In this document: positions 1-7,051 of the stretch, piece by piece | How positions within the stretch are numbered: the stretch's first letter is position 1 | Layout: each line of letters opens with the position of its first letter | Origin: Anaerolineae bacterium | GTDB lineage: Bacteria > Chloroflexota > Anaerolineae > Aggregatilineales > UBA3940 | Length of the DNA stretch: 10,177 nt | Assembly (NCBI GenBank): GCA_020852775.1 | Contig: JADZAD010000068.1 | Coordinates: 1-10,177 of the forward strand | Direction of reading: 5' to 3' | Translations under genes and position numbers: made by a program | Notes under the pieces: model-generated | What the model saw: only the letters and a program-made list of their open reading frames with translations | Database searches by the model: none | What the model was told of the DNA's origin: nothing

Positions 1-246
1 AGAGAGCCGTACCCGCCACGGCGTGCTGTCCAGAAAGCGCCGGGTGACCGCCACAATCCAGTTCCAGTTGAGCAGCAGGTGGCAGACCACCGCAGCCGCC
101 AGCGCCAGACTCAGCCATTCGTGCACCGCCAGCCCGCTGAAACGCGGAGCCATGGCGATGACGAAGGCGGCGAACAACGCTGCATCCAGCCACGGTCTGA
201 TACGCTCCAGGTTGTTGCCTTTTGCTTTCGATGTGATTTCAGCCAT
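1..246 (-). CDS. DUF4405-type membrane protein (cytochrome b561-like), C-terminus outside window
   Basis: This is the first 82 codons of a leftward gene that runs off the window edge. The start is the ATG complementary to 244-246, preceded on its strand by a run of Gs (complement of 249-255) that can serve as ribosome binding site. The protein begins with a short charged segment (MAEITSKAKG). A hydrophobic helix follows at about residues 21-40, then V-H42-E-W, then a second helix at about 44-65 with a histidine at 56 and the ending HLLLNWNWIV. The pattern HEW-x-hydrophobic-H-x3-NW is typical of DUF4405, a small relative of b-type cytochromes in which membrane histidines are candidate haem ligands. 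Haem binding is inferred, and the rest of the protein is not visible. It diverges from a YceI-family gene. In E. coli yceI sits beside the cytochrome b561 homologue yceJ, so the pairing may be functional. Confidence 0.72.
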   Translation of the reverse strand, partial: MAEITSKAKGNNLERIRPWLDAALFAAFVIAMAPRFSGLAVHEWLSLALAAAVVCHLLLNWNWIVAVTRRFLDSTPWRVRLS

Positions 247-397
247 ATCCCCCCCAGTGGGTTTCATCAAGTGATATCGGGAATGTAGCCGGGCCTGTTT
301 AGGGAACTGTCAGGAAGTTATGTACGAATTGTTCAGATACGGGTCGCAGGCATCGGGCCAGTAGATATGCGCTGCAGCCGGCGCTATCTTCATATTC

Positions 398-442
398 TGT
401 GAACACGGCCTGAACAGTTCACACACAGAAAACCTGTATAGT
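398..442 (+). promoter_or_regulatory. Probable promoter and tandem regulator box upstream of the YceI gene
   Basis: TATAGT at 437-442 matches the -10 consensus at five of six bases. There is no good -35 at the usual distance (TTCACA at 418-423 is only 13 bp away). Instead TGAACA occurs twice in direct orientation at 400-405 and 411-416, exactly 11 bp apart with a 5-bp gap. The second copy begins a perfect odd palindrome, TGAACAGTTCA (411-421). TGTGAAC (398-404) and GTTCACA (417-423) also form a 7-bp inverted repeat. A further half-site in the opposite orientation, TGTTCA, lies at 330-335. Direct 6-mers 11 bp apart that replace the -35 element are how OmpR/PhoB/PhoP activators bind. The regulator encoded at 1249 is an obvious candidate, but this is inference. 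Confidence 0.45.
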
Positions 443-464
443 ACCTATCAGAGAGGAAGAGTTG

Positions 465-1175
465 ATGAAGATGAAGGTCCTGTCCCTGCCGCTGCTCGCC
501 CTGCTGGTACTCGCGCTCGGAACGGCCTGCGCCCCTACCGTGGTGAGCGAAGCGCCCGCTGCAGCCGAAAACAGCCCCAACGCGGGTTCGACTGGCGAAG
601 AAACAGCGGCAGAAGATACGACGGAGGTTTCCGCGCCGGGTACGTTCACGATTGTGGCGGCGGAATCCGAGGCCCGTTTCTATCTTGGCGAGGTGCTGAA
701 CGGTTCCCCGTTCACTGTAATCGGTAAGACGAACGGCGTCGAGGGGACGCTCGTCCCGGACTTTGCCACGCCGGCAAACACCGCCGTGGGGGCCATTCGC
801 GTTGACCTGAGCGGCCTGCAGACCGACAGCGGCTTCCGCAACCGCGCCATCCACGACGCGATCCTCCAGACAGGCCGTCCGGAATATCAGTATGCTGAGT
901 TCGCACCGACCAGCCTGAGTGGCCTGCCCGAAATGGTGACCATCGGGGAGCCGTTCAGCTTCCAGATCAGTGGCGATCTGACCATTCACGATGTGACAAA
1001 GCCGGTGACGTTTGAGGCGGAGGTCACGCCTGTATCGGAAACCCGGCTGGAGGGCCTCGCCTCGACGACTATCACCTACGCCGATTTCGGGGTGACCATC
1101 CCCCGCATCCCGCCGCAGGTAGCTTCGGTCGAGCCGGACGCCATCCTTGAACTGGCGTTCGTCGCCATACCCTGA
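465..1175 (+). CDS. YceI-family secreted protein or lipoprotein
   Basis: The protein has 236 residues. A basic start (MKMK) and a hydrophobic segment lead to ALGTAC with Cys22. This is an imperfect lipobox because -3 is Gly, so the protein is either lipid-anchored or cleaved as a normal secreted protein. Residues 23-56 are a low-complexity Ala/Glu/Ser/Thr linker. From about residue 57 to the end lies a YceI domain. It starts at GTFTIVAAESEARF, continues through LSGLQTDSGFRNRAIHDAIL and a Y/F-rich strand, then SGDLTIHDVTKPVTF and YADFGVTIP near the end, all characteristic of this family. YceI proteins are beta-barrel carriers that bind isoprenoid or amide lipids in the periplasm or cell exterior. 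I chose the ATG at 465 over the in-frame TTG at 462 because GAGGA (453-457) is better spaced to it. It lies 73 bp before the two-component genes and may share their transcript through the intervening hairpin. Confidence 0.9.
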   Translation: MKMKVLSLPLLALLVLALGTACAPTVVSEAPAAAENSPNAGSTGEETAAEDTTEVSAPGTFTIVAAESEARFYLGEVLNGSPFTVIGKTNGVEGTLVPDFATPANTAVGAIRVDLSGLQTDSGFRNRAIHDAILQTGRPEYQYAEFAPTSLSGLPEMVTIGEPFSFQISGDLTIHDVTKPVTFEAEVTPVSETRLEGLASTTITYADFGVTIPRIPPQVASVEPDAILELAFVAIP

Positions 1176-1198
1176 GCGGGTAGTTTCTGATAGGAGCA

Positions 1199-1228
1199 GA
1201 GAGGGGCGCCGTAACGGGCACCCCTCTC
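1199..1228 (+). terminator. Strong stem-loop between YceI gene and regulator gene; no U-run
   Basis: GAGAGGGG (1199-1206) pairs perfectly with CCCCTCTC (1221-1228). After a C-A mismatch, GCC (1208-1210) pairs with GGC (1217-1219) across a six-base loop. It lies 23 bases after the YceI stop and 20 bases before the regulator start. No T-run follows, so it is not a textbook intrinsic terminator. It could instead be a partial terminator, a 3'-end stabiliser or a processing site that lowers regulator output relative to YceI. Confidence 0.5.
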
Positions 1229-1248
1229 ACACTGACAGAGGTGATACC

Positions 1249-1946
<698 letters not shown>

Positions 1947-1947
<1 letters not shown>

Positions 1948-3281
1948 TGATGCGTTCACTCTCCGCCAAGCTCACGATCGCTTTTCTGGTCGTCGGGTTG
2001 ACCGGGTCCATCATCGCCGCCCTGCTCGTCCAGTTCCAGACCCGGCGCGAGATCGACCGCTTTGTGCTCGACCTGTACCAGACCGAACTGGTGAACCAGT
2101 TGATCGAGTATTACGAAGTCAACGGGAGTTGGCGAGGGCTGGAGGGGCAGATCGTGCTGCGGCAGCCGGGGCCTGACTCCGGGCGCAGCCGCTACATCCC
2201 CGTCACCGTGACCGACGCCGCCGGGCGTGTCATCCTTGGCAGGCCCGACATCGTCGGCAAGGTCATCGAAATCGAGCGGAGGCGCAGCCTCCCGCTGGTC
2301 ACTGGCGGGCAAACCGTCGGCTGGATTATGCTGTATGATGAAGGCCCGGATCGCAATCCGGGTTCGCCTGAAGGGGATTTTCTTGCCCGGATGAACCTGG
2401 CCATCCGCGTGAGCGCCATGACCGCCAGCGTGGTCGCGCTGGTCATCGGGGTACTGCTGGCACGGACGATCTCGCGCCCGATCCGCGACCTTCAGGAGGC
2501 GACGAAGCGCGTCGCCACCGGTGAGCTCGGCTACCAGGTACCTGTCCGCACAAAGGACGACCTCGGCCAGTTGACGGCGTCGTTCAACCAGATGAGCGCC
2601 GACCTCGCGCATGAGAACAACCTGCGCCGCCAGATGACGGCGGATATCGCCCATGAACTGCGTAACCCCCTCAGCGTGATCCTTGGCTACACCGAGTCGC
2701 TCAGCGAAGGGAAGCTCAAGGGGAGTGAGCCGATCTTCGCCGTCATGAACGACGAGGCGCTGCACCTGCGGCGGCTGATCGATGACCTGCGGACGCTGTC
2801 ACTGGCAGAGGCAGGCGAGTTGACCCTTTACAGGCAGGATGTCGAGCCGCGCTCGCTGTTGGAGAGGGTGCTGGCGGCTCATGCCCCGCGCGCAGAAGAG
2901 CGATCCATCACGCTGGAGATTGACGCCAGTGAAACCCTGCCGCGTGTTTCCATCGATCCTGACCGGATCGCGCAGGTGCTCGGTAACCTCGTCACGAACG
3001 CGCTGCGCTATACACCGGCGGGCGGCTCAATCCGGCTCTCCGCATACCACGAGGCGGGCCGCACGATCTTCCGCGTGGCGGATACCGGCAGCGGCATCCA
3101 GCCCAAAGACCTGCCTTACATCTTCGAGCGCTTTTATAGGGCTGACCGCGCGCGTAGTTCGGACAGTGGAGAATCGGGCCTGGGGCTGGCGATCGCCCGC
3201 TCGATCGTCAAAGAGCACGGCGGTACGATCAATGTTGAAAGTACGCCAGGCCAGGGAACGACCTTCACAGTTACGCTTTAA
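1947..3281 (+). CDS. Membrane sensor histidine kinase, BaeS/PhoR-like
   Basis: A 444-residue partner of the preceding regulator. Order of parts: transmembrane helix 1 at about 9-28; an extracytoplasmic sensor region of about 120 residues (29-150) with no domain I recognise; helix 2 at about 151-172; HAMP linker at about 173-225 (TISRPIRDLQEATKRVATGE). The dimerisation domain has the H-box DIAHELRNPL with phospho-acceptor H236. The ATPase domain has the N-box around N347 and N351 (LGNLVTNALRYTP), D379 in ADTGSGI, the F-box YIFERFYRAD (391-400) and GLGLAI (411-416). All catalytic motifs look intact. The start ATG at 1947 overlaps the regulator stop by one base; AGGA at 1937-1940 fits this ATG or the next one at 1950. 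The sensor region gives no signal identity. The 3' end overlaps the convergent exporter gene by four bases. Confidence 0.95.
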
Positions 3282-4288
3282 TGGACTGATGGGTCATCCG
3301 CGGAAGGCGCCAGTGGTGCATCAGTGGTAGTGGCGGACTTACTGGGGTTTCCAGCCGTCGCTGAGATGGGCTGACGCTGAGGCGTGACGGTGATCACTAC
3401 GACCGCAGCCAGAATGATCGCTCCGGCGATAGCAATCTGCGGCGTCAGTGGCTCGCCGCCGATCGCCCAGCCGAGGATCACTGCCAGCACCGGGTTCACA
3501 TAGGCATAGGTGGTGGCGATGGCGGGGGGTACAACCTTGATCAGCCACACATAACACGGCAGGGCCACCGCCGCAACAAACACCAGATAGGTCATGATGC
3601 CGATGGCGCGCGGCGTGAGGGCCTCGAAGTGGAAGCGCGGGAACTCACCCGTCAGCCAGCTTACCGTGAGCAGCAGCACCCCGCCCGCGATCATCTCCAT
3701 CGCCGTCACCAGGATGCGCGACTCTGGCAGAGGCATCCGGATCGAGAAGAGCGACCCTGTGGCCCATGAGGCCGCCGCGATCAGCACCACCGCCACACCA
3801 AGCGGGTTGATGCTGCCATAGCCCACGAACTCGGAGGGGCTGATCAGCAGGCCCAGCCCGGCGAAGCCTACCACCAGCCCGAAGATCACCGGCCCGGGCG
3901 GCCTGACCTTCGCAAAGCCAACCCAGTTGAGCAGCGTCGTCCAGAGGGGGGTGCTGGCGACCAGCAGCGCCACCAGCCCGGAGGGGATCAACTGGAGCGC
4001 CCAGGAATTGCCGCCGTTCGCACCGAGCAGCATCAGCGCGCCGAGGATGAACGCTGACTGCCAGTGTGCCTGTTTCAGGCGCAGTTCCCCTCGTGAGGCC
4101 TGCCACAGGTAGAGGATCGCCCCGGCAATCGTGAAACGGATCCCCGCCATCATGAAGGGCGGAAAGGTCTCGATGGCGAAGCGCATCGCCAGGTAGGACG
4201 ATCCCCATGTGATGTAGAGGGTCAGCAGCGCGAGCGCCACCATCCAGAATGGGGGGCGAACGGTGGAGTGAGCGGATTGTGTGGCCAT
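3278..4288 (-). CDS. EamA/DMT-superfamily transporter, YedA-like
   Basis: A 336-residue inner-membrane protein with ten predicted hydrophobic helices, arranged as two EamA repeats (about residues 17-150 and 160-301). The first helix reads TWGSSYLAMRFAIE and is followed by FPPFMMAGIRF, the signature of the YedA/RhaT-like drug and metabolite exporters. The helix-4 region has IPSGLVALLVASTPLWTTLL. The second repeat has PPAIATTYAYVNPVLAVILGW, ending in AIILAAVVVITV. Family members export amino acids, nucleotides or other small metabolites; the substrate cannot be read from sequence. Residues 302-336 form a non-membrane Ser/Thr/Ala/Pro-rich tail, longer than usual for the family. Its stop TAA is the complement of 3278-3280, so it shares TTAA with the kinase stop. 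It diverges from the DUF6884-like gene over a 142-bp spacer. No strong Shine-Dalgarno precedes its ATG (GGGAT, about ten bases away, is the best). Confidence 0.92.
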   Translation of the reverse strand: MATQSAHSTVRPPFWMVALALLTLYITWGSSYLAMRFAIETFPPFMMAGIRFTIAGAILYLWQASRGELRLKQAHWQSAFILGALMLLGANGGNSWALQLIPSGLVALLVASTPLWTTLLNWVGFAKVRPPGPVIFGLVVGFAGLGLLISPSEFVGYGSINPLGVAVVLIAAASWATGSLFSIRMPLPESRILVTAMEMIAGGVLLLTVSWLTGEFPRFHFEALTPRAIGIMTYLVFVAAVALPCYVWLIKVVPPAIATTYAYVNPVLAVILGWAIGGEPLTPQIAIAGAIILAAVVVITVTPQRQPISATAGNPSKSATTTDAPLAPSADDPSVH

Positions 4289-4368
4289 GCGTGTTATCCC
4301 AGCGCGGAAGATAGGCTCCCGATATTACCCCGCCACGGGCACAGCGGCGAAAGACGCCTGCAGCGGTT

Positions 4369-4396
4369 TTGTGGCGCGGTATGGCTGATATATAAT
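4369..4396 (+). promoter_or_regulatory. Promoter of the DUF6884/glycosylase-like genes
   Basis: TATAAT at 4391-4396 is a perfect -10 box. TTGTGG at 4369-4374 is a weak -35 with a 16-bp spacer. Transcription would begin near 4403. The upstream ATG at 4395 would then lie inside the promoter, which favours the ATG at 4431 as the translation start. Confidence 0.55.
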
Positions 4397-4430
4397 GACC
4401 TTCCGTATTCAGCGCATCAGAGACGTGCCC

Positions 4431-4877
4431 ATGGAACCCAATCTGCTGATCATCGTGCCGTGCGGCAAGCACAAAATCTGGGAAAACGACCCCGGGCGGG
4501 GGGCCACCCCGGCGCGGGAGGCCTACACCAGCCCGACCTTCACTGCGAACCGTGCATTCGCGGAGCGCCACGGCGATGCCTGGCTGATCCTGAGTGCGAA
4601 GTACGGTTTCATTTCCCCCGGCTTTCTGATCCCACAATCCTACGACGTCACCTTTTACCGCCCGGAGACCGCACCGATCAGTTACCAGGCGCTCGCCGAT
4701 CAGGTCCGCCAAGAAAATCTGGGGCTGTTCCGGCGTGTGATCTGCGTGGGCGATCGGGCCTACTGTGATGCCGTCGCGGCGGCCTTCTCAGGGACAGACG
4801 CACGGCTTGAGTTCCCCCTGCTGCACAGCGAAAGCGCCGAGGCGGGCATCGCCTTCCTCCAGAGCTACGTCCCCTGA
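4431..4877 (+). CDS. DUF6884-like small protein, function unknown
   Basis: A 148-residue soluble protein with no signal peptide or membrane segment. It starts with a hydrophobic strand ending in IIVPCGKHKIW (C11, K13, K15), followed by AREAYTSPTF, then WLILSAKYGFISPG (51-64) and YDVTFY (71-76), and later RRVICVGDRAYCDAV. PCGK-x-K plus LSAKYG-x-P and YD-x-T is the DUF6884 pattern as I remember it. The PC-G-K element also recalls the motif near the active centre of archaeal ArcS, an archaeosine (7-deazaguanine) enzyme. That resemblance is short and may be chance. I chose the ATG at 4431 because an in-frame ATG at 4395 overlaps the -10 box. Only 25 bp separate it from the next gene, so they are very likely co-transcribed and may act on the same substrate. 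No reaction can be assigned. Confidence 0.8.
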   Translation: MEPNLLIIVPCGKHKIWENDPGRGATPAREAYTSPTFTANRAFAERHGDAWLILSAKYGFISPGFLIPQSYDVTFYRPETAPISYQALADQVRQENLGLFRRVICVGDRAYCDAVAAAFSGTDARLEFPLLHSESAEAGIAFLQSYVP

Positions 4878-4902
4878 CCGTTCTCAGCGAAAGGATATCC
4901 TG

Positions 4903-5931
4903 ATGAGCACAGCCCGCGTTTCCGTCAACCTTGAGCAGGCCCATCGCATGGCGGAGCGGTTCGTCGAGCTTGGCTGGTACACCCGCAAGCAGGCACGGGT
5001 GCACTACAACCCCCTGCCCAGCGACAACCACGAGCGGATGATCGAGTACTACTTCTTCACGTCGATGCTGCTCTTCGACTTCAAGGGCCTTGAAGCGACG
5101 ATGCCGGATGGCCGCTACATGAAGGGCAACAATGTCTTCGATCACCTGGCCAGCGGAGCCTTCAAGCGCAACCCGGATTTCTGGACGGCCGCCAGCCTCG
5201 CACGCACGTCCGATGACGAGTTCAATGCGGTCTTCTCGTTGAGCGGCGACGCCGCCGCGCCGACCGTCTCGCGGATGCCGGAGCGTATCGAGGTACTGCG
5301 TGACGCCGCAAAGGTGCTCAACGAGCAGTGGGGCGGCTCGGTGCTGCGCCTGATCGAAACCCACCCGCACCTCGCGGACGATCCGGTCAGTGGCAGGGAA
5401 GGCCTGCTCAGTGTCGTGCTGCGTTCGTTCAAGGGCTTCGACGACCCGATCTTCAAGAAGTTCGCGGTCTTCCTCAAGGCGCTGGCGATGAGTGACATCT
5501 GGCACGCGGCGGACCCGGAAAGCATCCCCTTCCCGGTCGATTATCACGACCAGCGCATGGCGCTGCGGAATGGTGTGATCAGCGTGCACGATGCCGGCCT
5601 TGCACAGAAGCTCCGTGCACAGGAACCGATCTCGCAGGAGGACGCGGCGGAAGTGCGCGGCAAGGTGCTGGACGCCTGTATGGAGATGGTGCGCCACTCC
5701 GGGCTGAACATCAACCACGTCGATGACATCTACTGGCTGGTCGGCCGAAGCTGCTGCCACTACGGTCGTCCGCCACGCTGCACCACCTGCGACTACACAG
5801 ACTGTTCAGTGCAGGCCCCGTATGATTACGCCTGCCCGGGGAAGTGCCCGCTGGCGACACACTGCCTCGGCGCAAAGGACGACGCCTACCGCTCCCTGAT
5901 GGAGCCCAACATCGTGACGCAGTATTATTAG
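4903..5931 (+). CDS. Qng1 (DUF2419)-like HhH glycosylase-type protein with Cys-rich FeS-like C-terminus
   Basis: The protein has 342 residues. AAGG at 4891-4894 sits eight bases before the ATG. The middle matches the order of Qng1 motifs as I recall them from human QNG1: ER-x3-L-x4-K-x-L then WGGS (127-146), SFKGFDD (175-181), FKKFAVFLKALAMSDIW (184-200), PVDYHDQR (211-218), AAEVRG (248-253) and VDDIYWLVGR (273-282). Qng1 hydrolyses queuosine 5'-monophosphate to queuine using an Asp in a DYR segment; D213 here is the likely counterpart. The stretch VDYHDQRMALR also resembles V-D-T-H-x-x-R of endonuclease III, whose Asp is catalytic. Unlike Qng1, the C-terminus carries cysteines at 284, 285, 293, 296, 301, 311, 315 and 321. 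C285-x7-C293-x2-C296-x4-C301 approximates the endonuclease III iron-sulfur loop. A nucleotide glycohydrolase is most likely; DNA glycosylase or a base-hypermodification enzyme of the same fold are alternatives. Confidence 0.75.
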   Translation: MSTARVSVNLEQAHRMAERFVELGWYTRKQARVHYNPLPSDNHERMIEYYFFTSMLLFDFKGLEATMPDGRYMKGNNVFDHLASGAFKRNPDFWTAASLARTSDDEFNAVFSLSGDAAAPTVSRMPERIEVLRDAAKVLNEQWGGSVLRLIETHPHLADDPVSGREGLLSVVLRSFKGFDDPIFKKFAVFLKALAMSDIWHAADPESIPFPVDYHDQRMALRNGVISVHDAGLAQKLRAQEPISQEDAAEVRGKVLDACMEMVRHSGLNINHVDDIYWLVGRSCCHYGRPPRCTTCDYTDCSVQAPYDYACPGKCPLATHCLGAKDDAYRSLMEPNIVTQYY

Positions 5932-5932
5932 A

Positions 5933-6073
5933 GCGATTAGCGATTAGCGGTTAGCCAGAAACTGCCAGCAAACTGGAATGCGGGAGCCACTGTACCTCTA
6001 TTGATGAAACCGGGGGTGGGCAGGTGCCAACCGCAGTCAGCTAAACGCTGATAACTAACGGCTAACCGCTAAC
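5933..6073. repeat. Inverted heptanucleotide repeat arrays flanking an intergenic insert
   Basis: Left array, 5933-5956: GCGATTA, GCGATTA, GCGGTTA, GCC in a strict 7-bp period. Right array, 6039-6073: AGCTAAA, CGCTGAT, AACTAAC, GGCTAAC, CGCTAAC, also period 7 and in the opposite orientation. TTAGCGGTTAGCC (5944-5956) and GGCTAACCGCTAA (6060-6072) are exact 13-bp inverted repeats around 103 bp that hold no open reading frame of note. The structure fills almost the whole spacer between the glycosylase-like gene and the kinase gene. It could be a MITE-like or other non-autonomous element, or an RNA hairpin controlling read-through. No target-site duplication was identified. Confidence 0.75.
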
Positions 6074-6085
6074 AGAACAACTGCC

Positions 6086-7051
6086 ATGGCACATACTTTC
6101 TCAATCACCAGCCTGCCTACGCTTGACCGCTACTTCTTCGAGGGCGAACCCGCGCCGTATGTCCTGCTCGGAAGCTGCGGAATCTTCACCTCGGTGATGC
6201 TGGCAACGTTGGGCGCGGACGTGTTCTACAGCGGCCCGCACGGCGACGGCTTCGACGAGGCGCTCACGGCTCCGATCCGGGCGGCAGGTGTACGGATCGA
6301 GTTGTTTCACCTGCCCGGCCCGCGCGCCACGCTTGAGCTGCGCTTCAACGCCGCAGGCGAGATGGCCTTCTTTGAGCGCATCCGTGGCATTGAGGCGAAC
6401 TTCACCGCCGAGCACCTGCCGCCGGCATTCTGGGAAGGCGCGATCTACTGGGTGGGCACGTGCCCGACGCAGGTCCAGCAGGCGGTGGCCCGGCGCGGCA
6501 AGTCGCAAGGCACCCCCGTCTGCCTGACCACTCAGAAGAAATACACCGGGCGGCTTGACAGCCTTCTGGAAGTCACGCCGTACCTTTCCACCCTGTTCAC
6601 CAACAACACCGAGGCGCGCACCTGGAGCCGCTCCGAGGCGGGAGATGCCAGCCTGCACAGCGTATTGGAGCGCCTGCGGGAGAGCAGCCCCGGCCTGCGG
6701 ATCGTCATTACCCGTGGGGCACGCGGCGCATGGCTGATCGAAGGAGAGGACTTCTACAGCGTCCCCGCCGCTCCGGTCAGTGAACTGCGCTACTCAATCG
6801 GCGCGGGCGATACCTTCGCCGCGAACCTCGCCTATGCGCTGCACACAGGCCTGCCCGTGGAAACCGCCCTGCGACGGGCCGTCACCGCCGCCGCGATCAA
6901 GATGCGCGCGGTCGGATACTTCGAGCCACCGCGCCCTGAAGAAATCGATGCCAGCCTTGACCGGCATGGCGCTGACCTGACGGTGCAGCATACGACATGG
7001 GGCAGCCCGACCGCAGCCGGCTGGATCAACGGGGAAGAAAGTGCCTCCTGA
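6086..7051 (+). CDS. PfkB-family carbohydrate/nucleoside kinase
   Basis: A 321-residue cytosolic ribokinase-fold enzyme that would transfer ATP phosphate to a sugar or nucleoside hydroxyl. The N-terminal substrate region has SLPTLDRYFFEG (D14). The usual Gly-Gly-x-x-x-N motif is replaced by GSCGIFTSVMLATLGAD (29-45), which suggests an unusual substrate pocket. Residues 170-180 (LFTNNTEARTW) fit the family N-x-x-E metal/phosphate motif (N173, E176). VITRGARGAWL (207-217) precedes the anion-hole signature GAGDTFAANLAYAL (239-252), with D242 the expected catalytic base. The start ATG at 6086 is bounded by an in-frame stop at 6056-6058; no clear Shine-Dalgarno is seen. It follows the glycosylase-like gene on the same strand after 154 bp of repeats. 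This suggests, but does not prove, a kinase/glycosylase pathway. Adenosine-, ribo- or fructokinase activity cannot be excluded. Confidence 0.88.
   Translation: MAHTFSITSLPTLDRYFFEGEPAPYVLLGSCGIFTSVMLATLGADVFYSGPHGDGFDEALTAPIRAAGVRIELFHLPGPRATLELRFNAAGEMAFFERIRGIEANFTAEHLPPAFWEGAIYWVGTCPTQVQQAVARRGKSQGTPVCLTTQKKYTGRLDSLLEVTPYLSTLFTNNTEARTWSRSEAGDASLHSVLERLRESSPGLRIVITRGARGAWLIEGEDFYSVPAAPVSELRYSIGAGDTFAANLAYALHTGLPVETALRRAVTAAAIKMRAVGYFEPPRPEEIDASLDRHGADLTVQHTTWGSPTAAGWINGEESAS

Noticed and set aside
257..268. GGTTTCATCAA near the DUF4405 start, repeated in reverse at about 6001-6011
   Set aside because: A shared 11-mer is expected several times by chance in 10 kb; no longer similarity surrounds it.
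390..989. 199-codon minus-strand frame opposite the YceI gene
   Set aside because: It overlaps the yceI promoter and coding region and has biased Arg/Gly composition. The YceI domain is clear on the other strand.
1956..2765. 269-codon minus-strand open frame opposite the histidine kinase
   Set aside because: The kinase has every catalytic motif in the plus frame; the antisense product is low-complexity and family-less.
4395..4430. Upstream ATG at 4395 as start of the DUF6884-like gene
   Set aside because: It overlaps the TATAAT box, has no ribosome site, and adds residues before the conserved strand; the ATG at 4431 is preferred.
4678..5760. 360-codon minus-strand open frame over the Qng1-like gene, and 355 codons at 3645-4712
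   Set aside because: Both lie opposite or out of frame with well-supported genes and show no motifs; long antisense frames are expected at this GC content.
5965..5976. CCAG-CAAA-CTGG mini-hairpin inside the repeat-flanked spacer
   Set aside because: A four-base stem is too short to support as a separate feature.
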